Assembly (NCBI GenBank): GCA_035649235.1
Contig: DASRJX010000184.1
Coordinates: forward strand, 1-13,327
Source: DASRJX01 sp035649235
GTDB taxonomy: Bacteria > Acidobacteriota > Polarisedimenticolia > Gp22-AA2
Length of the DNA: 13,327 bases
Direction of reading: 5' to 3'
The notes under the pieces are model-generated. The model worked only from the letters and a program-made list of their open reading frames with translations, did not search any database and was not told where the DNA came from. The translations under genes were made by a program, and so were the position numbers. Positions within the stretch are counted from its first letter, which is position 1. Each line of letters starts with the position of its first letter. Shown in pieces: positions 1-6,554 of the stretch.

Positions 1-100
1 CCGCCGAGTGCGGCGTGAAGGCGTCGTTGAGGATCCGGCTCAGGCTGCTCTGAAAGCTCATCATGTCGCGGTACGGTTCCCAACGAGTTACGCTCACCAT
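1..100 (-). CDS. hsp20: Small heat-shock protein (Hsp20/alpha-crystallin family), N-terminal fragment cut by window edge
   Basis: Reading the minus strand from the ATG at 100-98 gives MVSVTRWEPYRDMMSFQSSL followed by SRILNDAF, the typical opening of bacterial class A Hsp20 proteins (a T/R-W-x-P-[FY]-R-D motif, then an S-x-Q-x-x-x-x-R-[IL]-x-[DN] helix). Only 33 codons are visible; the alpha-crystallin domain lies outside the window. The start is set by a strong AGGAGG ribosome site (complement of 111-116) ten bases upstream. The ATG at 110-108 is out of frame and touches that site, so it was not chosen. The family consists of ATP-independent cytoplasmic holdases that bind unfolding proteins during stress. 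The gene is transcribed away from the acyl-CoA dehydrogenase operon. Family assignment rests on the N-terminus alone. Confidence 0.85.
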   Translation of the reverse strand, partial: MVSVTRWEPYRDMMSFQSSLSRILNDAFTPHSA

Positions 101-146
101 GGTCTTGCATCCTCCTAATCAGTGTTCCTGACCTGGAACGCTGGGG

Positions 147-175
147 AATATATAACATGAGTCTACTACTGTCAA
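147..175 (-). promoter_or_regulatory. Sigma70-type promoter of the hsp20 gene
   Basis: On the minus strand there is a perfect -35 hexamer TTGACA (complement of 170-175), a 17-base spacer and a -10 hexamer TATATT (complement of 147-152). The start point would be near 140, giving a leader of about 40 bases that contains the AGGAGG site. I see no CIRCE inverted repeat (TTAGCACTC-N9-GAGTGCTAA), so HrcA control is not indicated. A heat-shock sigma factor could still read this promoter; the sequence alone does not decide. Confidence 0.7.
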
Positions 176-191
176 GTTTTATGAAGTTTAT

Positions 192-208
192 TGTTAATAT
201 TTTTAACA
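192..208. promoter_or_regulatory. AT-rich dyad, candidate operator in the divergent spacer
   Basis: A perfect inverted repeat, TGTTAA-TATTT-TTAACA, has 6-base arms and a 5-base centre. It sits in an unusually AT-rich block (about 145-245) inside otherwise very GC-rich DNA, between the hsp20 promoter and the acyl-CoA dehydrogenase gene. A weak plus-strand promoter (TTGTTA at 191-196, 17-base spacer, TAAATA at 214-219) would overlap it, so a protein bound here could block transcription of the catabolic operon. No specific regulator family is recognised, and AT-rich dyads can arise by chance. The rest of the 101-385 spacer holds no gene that I can support. Confidence 0.35.
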
Positions 209-261
209 TATAGTAAATACATGTGTTAGTGAAATTGTGTTCATCCTGAGTGTCTGAAAAG

Positions 262-287
262 ACGCTCTCCTGCGCGCTCGGGAGCGT
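262..287 (-). terminator. Possible hairpin terminator or leader hairpin upstream of the dehydrogenase gene
   Basis: ACGCTCTC (262-269) can pair with GGGAGCGT (280-287), an 8-base stem with one G-T pair and a 10-base loop. On the minus strand it is followed by C then TTTT (complement of 257-260), resembling a weak intrinsic terminator that would stop antisense transcripts before hsp20. On the plus strand there is no T-run, so there it would be a 5' leader hairpin of the dehydrogenase mRNA. Confidence 0.25.
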
Positions 288-374
288 CCGAGGACCGCCG
301 TCCGCCGCGGCCTTGATCCGGCGTCTGGCGTGCAATAGAATCCAGCCGCACGGGCTGGCGGCTCAAGGGTTTGC

Positions 375-380
375 GGAGGA
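375..380 (+). promoter_or_regulatory. Ribosome binding site that fixes a GTG start
   Basis: GGAGGA lies five bases before the GTG at 386. The nearby ATG at 381 is in another frame that stops after six codons, and the in-frame TTG at 371 lies before the ribosome site, so GTG 386 is the supported start. Confidence 0.7.
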
Positions 381-385
381 ATGCC

Positions 386-1549
386 GTGGAATTCCGGCTG
401 ACCGAAGAACAGGAGTTGACCCGCCGCACCGTTCGGGAGTTCGCCGAGCAGGAAATCGCGCCGCTGTCCAGGCGCCTCGACGAGACGCAGGAGTTCCCCG
501 AGGCGCTGATGCGCAAGCTCGGGGGGATGGGCCTCCTCGGGGTGTTCTTCCCGCAGGAGTACGGGGGCGCCGGGCTGGGCTACACCGACTACGCTCTCGT
601 CATCGAAGAGCTTTCCCGGGTCGACGCCTCCATTGGCCTGTCGGTGGCGGCGCACAATTCCCTCTGCAGCAACCACATCTACCTGGCGGGGACCGAAGAG
701 CAGAGACGCCGCTTTCTCGTGCCGCTGGCGCAGGGAAAGAAGATCGGCGCCTGGAGCCTGACGGAGCCGACCGCGGGGAGCGACGCGTCCGGCACGCGAT
801 CGACGGCCACGCGCGACGGCGACGGCTACGTCCTCAACGGCAGCAAGACCTTCGCCACGCATGGATCGGTCTGCGACGTGGCGGTCGTCTTCGCGGTGAC
901 CGATCGCTCCAAGGGGAAGCACGGCATCTCCGCCTTCGTGCTCGAGAAGGGGATGCCGGGGTTCCGCCCGGGCCGCAAGGAGGACAAGATGGGGTGCCGG
1001 GCCTCCGACACGGCCGAGATCGTCATGGATCGATGCCGGGTGCCCCGCTCGAACCTCCTCGGCAAGGAAGGTGAGGGCTTCATCGACGCCCTGCGCATCC
1101 TGGACGGCGGCCGGATCGGGATCGGAGCCCTGGCGGTCGGCATCGCCCAGGGAGCGCTCGAGCAGGCGATCGACTACGCCCGGAAGCGGGAGCAGTTCGG
1201 CCAGCCGATCGCGAATTTCCAGGCGGTGCAATGGATGCTCGCAGATTCGGCCGTCGAGGTCGAGGCGGCGCGCCTGCTGATCCGCCGCGCCGCCTGGTTG
1301 AAGCAGGAGGGCGGCGACGTCAATCTCGCTTCCGCCATGGCGAAGCTCTACGCCTCCGAGACCGCGGTGCGCGTGACCGATCGCGCGGTCCAGATCCACG
1401 GCGGCTACGGCTACATCAAGGACTACCCGGTGGAGCGCGCCTACCGCGACGCCAAGCTGACGACGATCGGCGAGGGGACCTCGGAGATCCAGCGCATGGT
1501 GATCGCCCGCAACCTCCTCGGACGCGTCCCCGGCGAGCCCGCGCCGTGA
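386..1549 (+). CDS. Acyl-CoA dehydrogenase, short/branched-chain type (FAD-dependent)
   Basis: This 387-residue flavoenzyme has the usual family length and oxidises an acyl-CoA to the trans-2-enoyl-CoA, passing electrons to electron-transfer flavoprotein. The N-terminus from the GTG start (MEFRLTEEQELTRRTVREFA) is typical. The first family signature appears as GAWSLTEPTAGSDASG and the second as QIHGGYGYIKDYPVERAYRD followed by AKLTTIGEGTSEIQR. The catalytic base is Glu363 in the GEGTSE segment, the position used by short-, medium- and short/branched-chain dehydrogenases. Isovaleryl-CoA dehydrogenases carry Ala there and use a glutamate on another helix, so that class is unlikely. It is the first gene of an operon with MeaB-epimerase and a CoA-transferase, which points to branched amino acid or short fatty acid breakdown. 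The exact substrate (butyryl-, isobutyryl- or 2-methylbutyryl-CoA) cannot be read from sequence. Confidence 0.95.
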   Translation: MEFRLTEEQELTRRTVREFAEQEIAPLSRRLDETQEFPEALMRKLGGMGLLGVFFPQEYGGAGLGYTDYALVIEELSRVDASIGLSVAAHNSLCSNHIYLAGTEEQRRRFLVPLAQGKKIGAWSLTEPTAGSDASGTRSTATRDGDGYVLNGSKTFATHGSVCDVAVVFAVTDRSKGKHGISAFVLEKGMPGFRPGRKEDKMGCRASDTAEIVMDRCRVPRSNLLGKEGEGFIDALRILDGGRIGIGALAVGIAQGALEQAIDYARKREQFGQPIANFQAVQWMLADSAVEVEAARLLIRRAAWLKQEGGDVNLASAMAKLYASETAVRVTDRAVQIHGGYGYIKDYPVERAYRDAKLTTIGEGTSEIQRMVIARNLLGRVPGEPAP

Positions 1550-2910
1550 GGGAGGCGCTCGCAGCCTCCGTGAGTCGCGGCGACGTCCCGGCCCTGGCGC
1601 GCGCCATCTCGCTGATCGAGGACGGGCTTCCGGAAGGGGAAGCGGTCCTGGCCGATCTCTTCCCGGCCACGGGGAAGGCGACCGTCATCGGCGTTACGGG
1701 CCCGCCGGGGGCCGGCAAGAGCACGCTCGTCAGCCGTCTCGTCTCCCGCTACCGCGGGCTCGGCAGGAGCCTCGGGGTGATCGCCGTCGACCCGACGAGC
1801 GCCTTCAGCGGCGGCGCCATTCTGGGCGATCGCATCCGCATGCAGGAGCACACGCTCGACCCCGGCGTCTTCATCCGATCGATGGCGAGCCGCGGCCAGT
1901 TCGGGGGATTGAGCCGGGCCACGTGCGACGCCGTCGATCTGATCGACGCCTCGGGCCGCGACCCCATCCTCATCGAGACGGTCGGCGTCGGCCAGGACGA
2001 GGTGGACGTGGTGCGCGTCGCGGACACCGTCCTCGTGGTGCTGACGCCGGGCCAGGGGGACGACATCCAGGCGATCAAGGCGGGGCTCCTGGAGATCGCC
2101 GACGTGCTCGTGATCAACAAGGCCGACCATCCCGGCGCCGATCGCCTGGCCGCCGACCTCGACGGGATGCTGGCCCTGGGGGAGGCGCGCGGATGGAGGC
2201 CGCCGATCGTCAGGACAACGGCCCACGACGGGGGCGGTCTCGACGCCCTCGTCGAGGCGATGGACCGCCACGCCGCCTGGCTCGCCGGGAACGATGGCCG
2301 TGCGGCGCGGCGGCGCGCCGGTCTCAGGGCGCGTTTCCTCGCCATCCTGCGCGAGCGCATCCTGTCCCGCCTCGTGTCCGAGGAACCGGGCCAGGGCGAC
2401 CTCGGCGCCTGGGAGAGCCGCCTCGAAGCGCGGGAAGTCGACCCGTACACCGCGGCCCGGGCGGTGCTGGACAGCCGATCCGGAGCGATCGAGCTCGATC
2501 ACGTCGGCGTGGCCGTGCGCCACCTCGAGGAGAGGTCGTCGTTCTACAGGGATCTGCTGGGGCTGCCGCTCGCGGGAACCGAGGAGGTTCCGGGCGAGGG
2601 AGTGCGGGTCGCCTTCCTGCCGGCCGGCCGCACGCGCATCGAGCTGGTGGAGCCGACGCGGGACGACAGCACGATGGGCCGCCACCTGGAGCGGCGCGGC
2701 GAGGGTATCCACCACCTCTGCTTCGAGGTGAGCGACCTGCCGGGCACGCTCGATCGGCTGGCGCGCGCCGGCGTGCCGCTGGCGGGTCCGCCGGCGCGCG
2801 CGGGCGCCGAGGGCACGCAGATCGCGTTCCTGCACCCCAAGGGCACGGGAGGCGTCCTGATCGAGCTGCGGTCGAAGGGGCAGGGAGCGAGAGGGAGATC
2901 CGAGCCATGA
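1546..2910 (+). CDS. meaB: Fusion protein: MeaB GTPase (methylmalonyl-CoA mutase chaperone) + methylmalonyl-CoA epimerase
   Basis: This 454-residue protein joins two functions normally on separate chains. Residues 1 to about 305 are a complete MeaB/ArgK GTPase: P-loop GPPGAGKS (52-59), the VDPTS segment, ETVGVGQDE (144-152) and NKAD (191-194), ending in the usual helical arm. MeaB gates adenosylcobalamin loading and protects methylmalonyl-CoA mutase from inactivation. Residues about 312-454 are a VOC-fold methylmalonyl-CoA epimerase, which converts the (S) to the (R) epimer used by the mutase. It has LDHVGVAV with metal ligand His319, GIHHLCFEV with His390 and VLIELRS with Glu440. One unbroken frame runs across the junction (around 2455-2495) with no stop. 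The GTG start overlaps the previous stop as GTGA, so translation is probably coupled. A GTG at 1570 is an alternative start. The mutase is not in this window. Confidence 0.93.
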   Translation: MREALAASVSRGDVPALARAISLIEDGLPEGEAVLADLFPATGKATVIGVTGPPGAGKSTLVSRLVSRYRGLGRSLGVIAVDPTSAFSGGAILGDRIRMQEHTLDPGVFIRSMASRGQFGGLSRATCDAVDLIDASGRDPILIETVGVGQDEVDVVRVADTVLVVLTPGQGDDIQAIKAGLLEIADVLVINKADHPGADRLAADLDGMLALGEARGWRPPIVRTTAHDGGGLDALVEAMDRHAAWLAGNDGRAARRRAGLRARFLAILRERILSRLVSEEPGQGDLGAWESRLEAREVDPYTAARAVLDSRSGAIELDHVGVAVRHLEERSSFYRDLLGLPLAGTEEVPGEGVRVAFLPAGRTRIELVEPTRDDSTMGRHLERRGEGIHHLCFEVSDLPGTLDRLARAGVPLAGPPARAGAEGTQIAFLHPKGTGGVLIELRSKGQGARGRSEP

Positions 2911-3611
2911 GCAAGGTGGTCCGGGACGCCGACGAGGCGATCCGCGACGTGGGCGACGGCGCCACGATCCTGATGGGGGGCTTCGGGCTGTGCGGCATTC
3001 CGGAGAACCTGATCGCGGCGCTGCTCCGGAAAGGTGCCAGGGACCTGACGGTGATCAGCAACAACGCCGGCGTGAGCGACTTCGGGATCGGGCTTCTCTT
3101 GAAGTCCCGCCAGGTGCGGAAGATGGTGGCGACCTACGTGGGGGAGAACGACCTGTTCGAGCAGCAGTTCCTCTCGGGCGAGCTGGAGGTGGAGCTGGTG
3201 CCCCAGGGCACGTTCGCGGAGCGTATCCGCGCCGGGGGCGCCGGCATCCCGGCCTTCTACACGCCGACCGGGTTCGGGACGCCCGTGGCGGAGGGGAAGG
3301 AGACGCGCGAGTGGAACGGCCGCTCCTGCGTCCTCGAGCGCGCGATCACCGCCGACTTCGCCTTCGTCAAGGCCGAGCGCGGCGACGCTTTCGGAAACCT
3401 CGTGTACCGCCGGACGACCCGCAACTTCAATCCCATGATGGCCACCGCGGGCCGCGTCACCATCGCCGAGGTCGAGCGCCTGGTGGAGCCGGGTGCTATC
3501 GACCCGGACCTCGTCCACACGCCCGGGATCTTCGTGCAGCGGATTCTGCAGGGGCAGGGCTATGAAAAGCGTATCGAGCAAAGAACGACTCGTCCTGCGC
3601 GCGGCCGCTGA
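2907..3611 (+). CDS. scoA: 3-oxoacid CoA-transferase subunit A (succinyl-CoA:acetoacetate type)
   Basis: This 234-residue alpha subunit of a class I CoA-transferase binds CoA and pairs with the following gene product. The family signature GGFGLCGIP is at residues 24-32, followed by NNAGVSDFGIGLLL, ATYVGEN, GTFAERIRAGGAGIPAFYTP and the C-terminal TPGIFVQRILQ, all characteristic of the ScoA/AtoD/PcaI group. The complex moves CoA between succinyl-CoA and a 3-oxoacid, usually acetoacetate, in the cytoplasm. Next to methylmalonyl-CoA functions the succinyl-CoA:acetoacetate reaction is the most likely, but acetate-using AtoDA or 3-oxoadipate-using PcaIJ cannot be excluded. The ATG overlaps the previous stop as ATGA. 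A GAGGGAG motif (2891-2897) precedes it. The 3' end overlaps the beta-subunit gene by 50 bases. Confidence 0.93.
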   Translation: MSKVVRDADEAIRDVGDGATILMGGFGLCGIPENLIAALLRKGARDLTVISNNAGVSDFGIGLLLKSRQVRKMVATYVGENDLFEQQFLSGELEVELVPQGTFAERIRAGGAGIPAFYTPTGFGTPVAEGKETREWNGRSCVLERAITADFAFVKAERGDAFGNLVYRRTTRNFNPMMATAGRVTIAEVERLVEPGAIDPDLVHTPGIFVQRILQGQGYEKRIEQRTTRPARGR

Positions 3612-4230
3612 GCTGCGCGACGGGTACTACGTCAACCTCGGCATCGGCATGCCGACGCAGGTGGCGAACTACGTCCCCGACGGCATGCACGTGGTCTTCC
3701 AGTCCGAGAACGGCATGCTGGGCGTCGGCCCGTTCCCGTTCGCGGGTGAGGAGGACGCCGACCTGATCAACGCCGGCAAGCAGACCGTGAGCGAGACCCC
3801 CGGCTGCTCGTATTTCAGCAGCGCCGATTCGTTCGCCATGATCCGCGGCGGCCACGTCGATCTCAGCATCCTGGGAGGCATGGAGGTGGACGAGGAAGGG
3901 AATCTCGCCAATTGGATGGTCCCCGGCCGCATGGTGAAGGGGATGGGCGGGGCCATGGATCTGGTCAGCGGGGCGAGGCGGGTCGTGGTCATGATGACCC
4001 ACACCACCAAGGAGGGGGAGCCGAAGATCCTGCGACGCTGCCGCCTGCCGCTCACGGGGGTCAAGGTCGTGCACCGGATCATCACGGACCTGGCGGTCAT
4101 CGACGTGACGGAGACGGGACTGGTCCTGCGGGAGGTCGCCCCCGGCGCCACGCAGGAGCAGGTCGCCGCCGCGACCGAAGCGCGCCTGACGCCCGATCCC
4201 CGCGGCGTCCGGACGATGCTCGAAGGCTGA
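3562..4230 (+). CDS. scoB: 3-oxoacid CoA-transferase subunit B (catalytic subunit)
   Basis: This 222-residue beta subunit carries the catalytic glutamate that forms the enzyme-CoA thioester. It is Glu49 in the QSENGMLGVGPFP motif, after the YVNLGIGMP loop typical of the family. Other conserved segments are SYFSSADSFAMIRGGHVD and a glycine-rich stretch from LGGMEVD to GMGGAMDLV. Start choice: the ATG at 3562 opens MKSVSSKERLVLRAAAEL, matching the usual beta-subunit N-terminus, with a GGGGCAGGG purine-rich stretch just upstream. The gene thus begins 50 bases inside the alpha gene, a deeper overlap than others in the operon, and coupled translation would give equal subunit amounts. Full length for the family, with no missing key residue. 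Confidence 0.94.
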   Translation: MKSVSSKERLVLRAAAELRDGYYVNLGIGMPTQVANYVPDGMHVVFQSENGMLGVGPFPFAGEEDADLINAGKQTVSETPGCSYFSSADSFAMIRGGHVDLSILGGMEVDEEGNLANWMVPGRMVKGMGGAMDLVSGARRVVVMMTHTTKEGEPKILRRCRLPLTGVKVVHRIITDLAVIDVTETGLVLREVAPGATQEQVAAATEARLTPDPRGVRTMLEG

Positions 4231-4235
4231 GAGCC

Positions 4236-4556
4236 ATGCTGCTGCCCTTCCTGAAGCCGCCGGCCGTGGTCATCGTGTACCTGCAAAACCCGCGCGAGCG
4301 TTTTTGGGGCGTGGTGCGCGGCCTCGACGCGACCGGCATCGTGCTGCGGGGGTCCGATCTCAGCACCTTCGACGACTGGGTGGGCCGCGTGGCGGCGGGA
4401 ATCGGCGGGCCGGAGCCGTCGGTGGTCTTCTTCCCGCTGGCGCGGGTCGAGAAGGTGCTGGTGGACGAGGCCGCCGGGGACGCGCCATCCCTGGCGCAGA
4501 AGTTCGAGCAGCGCGTCGGCCGGTCCCTCGTCTCCTACCTGGCGCTGGAAGGCTGA
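4236..4556 (+). CDS. Conserved-looking small protein of unknown function
   Basis: This 106-residue protein is not assigned to a named family. It starts five bases after scoB stops, so it should be the last gene of the operon. It begins MLLPFLKPPAVVIVYLQNPR, then ERFWGVVRGLDATGIVLRG. The middle has DLSTFDDWV and VVFFPLARVEKVLVDE. The end is SLAQKFEQRVGRS. The alternation of short hydrophobic strands with turns (VVIVYL, FWGVVRGL, GIVLRG, VVFFPLARVEKV) resembles a small all-beta barrel of the Sm/Lsm or PilZ-like size class, with a short C-terminal helix. This fold guess is weak inference. There is no signal peptide, membrane segment or cysteine motif. GC-rich third positions like those of its neighbours support real coding. 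Confidence 0.75.
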   Translation: MLLPFLKPPAVVIVYLQNPRERFWGVVRGLDATGIVLRGSDLSTFDDWVGRVAAGIGGPEPSVVFFPLARVEKVLVDEAAGDAPSLAQKFEQRVGRSLVSYLALEG

Positions 4557-4594
4557 GGGGAGCGGACCCGCGTCCAGCCTAGGAGGGCTCGGGG

Positions 4595-6403
4595 CTAGCG
4601 GGTCGCGGCGATCGGGGCGTCCTGCGGGTCGCTCGCCAGCAGGACGCGGTTGCGCCCGGCCTGCTTGGCCGCGTACAGGGCCCGATCGGCCCGGTCGAGC
4701 AACCCCTGCACGTTGCCTGGCGAATCCTCCGGGTAGCTGGCGATCCCGACGCTGATGGTCGCGCGGATGACCTGATCGCCGATCCGCAGGACCGTCTCCT
4801 CGACGCGCGTCCGGATGCGCTCGGCGATGGCGCGCGCCCCATCGCGATCGGTCTCGGGCAGGAGCACGCAGAACTCGTCGCCGCCCCAGCGGCAGGGGAT
4901 GTCGGCGGCGCGCATCGTCTCCAGGATGATCTCGCCCACGCGCTGCAGGAAGCGATCCCCCGTCAGGTGGCCGACGCCGTCGTTGATCTCCTTGAACCAG
5001 TCGACGTCGACCATCAGGACCGCGAAGCTGCTGCCGTAGCGGCGCGAGCGCGCCTGCTCCTCCGACAGCTTGCGGGTGAAGAAGTCCCGCAGGTACAGGT
5101 GCGTCAGCTGGTCCACGATCGCCAGCTGGTAGTTGCGGGCGTTCTCGATGGCGATGGCGGCCTGCAGGGCGATGGTCGTCAGCACCGAGAGGTGATCCAC
5201 GGTATACGCGCCGACGCGCGGGCTCTGCACGCAGAGCACGCCGATAGCGTCGTGCTGGACGTTCAGCGGGGCGGCCAGGATGGAGCGGATCGACGGATCC
5301 AGGACCACCGGGGCGCAGGGCAGCTGGTCGCGGTCGACCTGGATGTCTCCCAGAAGCAGCGGCTTGCGGGACTCCACCATCCAGTTGGTGAAGCCTTCTC
5401 CCAGAGGTCGCGGAGGGCGCTGCTGGACGACGCCGTCGCGCGCCACGCACTCCATGTAGGACTCGGTCGCCCCGCGCTGCCGGAGCGACAGGAACAGGAA
5501 CGGCGCGTCGAGGACGCGCTTCAGGTTGGCGCTGATGCGGTGGAACACGACCTGAGGGTCGAGGCTGGAGCTGATCTCGCGGCCGATGGTGTAGATGGTG
5601 CGCAGCTCGCGCGAGCGGTTCTGGAGCTGCTCGTTGGCGCGGGACAGCTCTCCCTGCGCGCGGTTCAGCCTCTTGAGGAGGCCGCTGGCGACCAGGATCG
5701 TCCCGCCCAGCGGCGTGAAGCCCCAGATCCCCGCCGCGGCGTAGAGCAGCGCCAGTCCGAGGGCGAGCGGGATGGTGAAGATCTCGAGCGTCGGCATGTA
5801 GCGGAGGTAGTGCGACAGGTACGGAAGGATCCGCTCCCCCCGCAGCACCACCGCCGTGCTCATGACCACCAGGTTGACGAGGTTGTAGGCGACGAACAGA
5901 GCGGAGATCGATCCGACCGTCCACCAGCCGAGGGCCCGGAACTGCCAGTGCGAGGTGAGCCACGCGGCCACTTTCTGGCCGGCGTAGGCGGTCAGGACGA
6001 GGCTGCCGGTGTTGAGACAGAGGACGGGCAGGAACGGCCGCGGCCGGGCCTCGCCATCCATCTGGCGCAGGGCCGAGCCGAGGAGCCCGCCTACGAGCGC
6101 CACCGCCAGGGGGATCGGGCTCGGCAGGACGCAGAGGGCCGTCATCAGGTACGCCATGTCGACCGAGATCGATAGCCGCGCGCGCGGGAAGATGGAGAAG
6201 CTCAGGTACCAGGAGAGGGCGATGCAGAGACTGAACAGCGCGGTCGGCAGGGCCTGCTCGCGGAGCAGATCCAGGTCCGGCGCGATGGACACGCCGACCA
6301 TGGCGATCGCCGCCGTCCCGAGGAGGATGGCGTAGATGCTGAATCGCAGCTCGGCAGCGTCCAGATTCTGGCCGCCGGCGCCGGCCACCGGGTTGCTCCG
6401 CAT
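4595..6403 (-). CDS. Membrane-anchored diguanylate cyclase with GAF domain (GGDEF)
   Basis: This 602-residue inner-membrane protein should make cyclic di-GMP from two GTP. Residues about 20-245 hold roughly seven or eight hydrophobic membrane helices, then a short coiled coil (LLKRLNRAQGELSRANEQL), a GAF sensor domain (about 265-430, ending AAPLNVQHDAIGVLCVQSP and LQAAIAIENARN) and a GGDEF domain. The active site is an exact GGDEF at 507-511, preceded by DVDWFKEIND and followed by TISVGIASYP and the ADRALYAAKQAGRNRV end. The inhibitory site RxxD is present as R498-A-A-D501, exactly five residues before GGDEF, so product feedback inhibition is likely. The start is supported by GGAAAGGA nine bases or less upstream. 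It is convergent with the catabolic operon and divergent from the mtnP cluster; its input signal is unknown. Confidence 0.93.
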   Translation of the reverse strand: MRSNPVAGAGGQNLDAAELRFSIYAILLGTAAIAMVGVSIAPDLDLLREQALPTALFSLCIALSWYLSFSIFPRARLSISVDMAYLMTALCVLPSPIPLAVALVGGLLGSALRQMDGEARPRPFLPVLCLNTGSLVLTAYAGQKVAAWLTSHWQFRALGWWTVGSISALFVAYNLVNLVVMSTAVVLRGERILPYLSHYLRYMPTLEIFTIPLALGLALLYAAAGIWGFTPLGGTILVASGLLKRLNRAQGELSRANEQLQNRSRELRTIYTIGREISSSLDPQVVFHRISANLKRVLDAPFLFLSLRQRGATESYMECVARDGVVQQRPPRPLGEGFTNWMVESRKPLLLGDIQVDRDQLPCAPVVLDPSIRSILAAPLNVQHDAIGVLCVQSPRVGAYTVDHLSVLTTIALQAAIAIENARNYQLAIVDQLTHLYLRDFFTRKLSEEQARSRRYGSSFAVLMVDVDWFKEINDGVGHLTGDRFLQRVGEIILETMRAADIPCRWGGDEFCVLLPETDRDGARAIAERIRTRVEETVLRIGDQVIRATISVGIASYPEDSPGNVQGLLDRADRALYAAKQAGRNRVLLASDPQDAPIAATR

Positions 6404-6512
6404 CCAGATCCTTTCCAGGCAAATCTAGGCACCCTCCTCGGGATCGGCAAGGGTTAGGGGGCCGCGCCGGGGGCGGATCGGCGGCACTCCTGGCGCGGCG
6501 CGCGACGGCCGG

Positions 6513-6542
6513 TTGACACTTCCGCGAATCCCGCACTAGCAT
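6513..6542 (+). promoter_or_regulatory. Promoter of the small gene-mtnP-kinase operon
   Basis: A perfect -35 hexamer TTGACA (6513-6518) is followed after 18 bases by TAGCAT (6537-6542), which matches the -10 consensus at four of six positions. A start point near 6549 would leave only about six bases before the ATG at 6555, so the first mRNA would be nearly leaderless. That fits the absence of a ribosome site in CATTCGACTTCCCGG just upstream. Confidence 0.5.
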
Positions 6543-6554
6543 TCGACTTCCCGG

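Noticed and set aside
101..385. CIRCE element or a small gene in the hsp20-dehydrogenase spacer
   Set aside because: The TTAGCACTC-N9-GAGTGCTAA repeat is absent. Short frames here cross the AT-rich block without a ribosome site or recognisable product.
203..1399. Minus-strand open frame over the acyl-CoA dehydrogenase
   Set aside because: It is antisense to a well-supported gene, has no recognisable motif, and is explained by GC skew of codon positions.
1231..1545. Longer N-terminal extension of the MeaB fusion overlapping the dehydrogenase
   Set aside because: The extension translates to Arg/Gly-rich shadow sequence. The GTG at 1546, overlapping the dehydrogenase stop as GTGA, gives a normal MeaB N-terminus.
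4557..4594. Bidirectional intrinsic terminator between the convergent operon and cyclase gene
   Set aside because: Only a four-base pairing (AGCC with GGCT) is visible and neither strand has a T-run.
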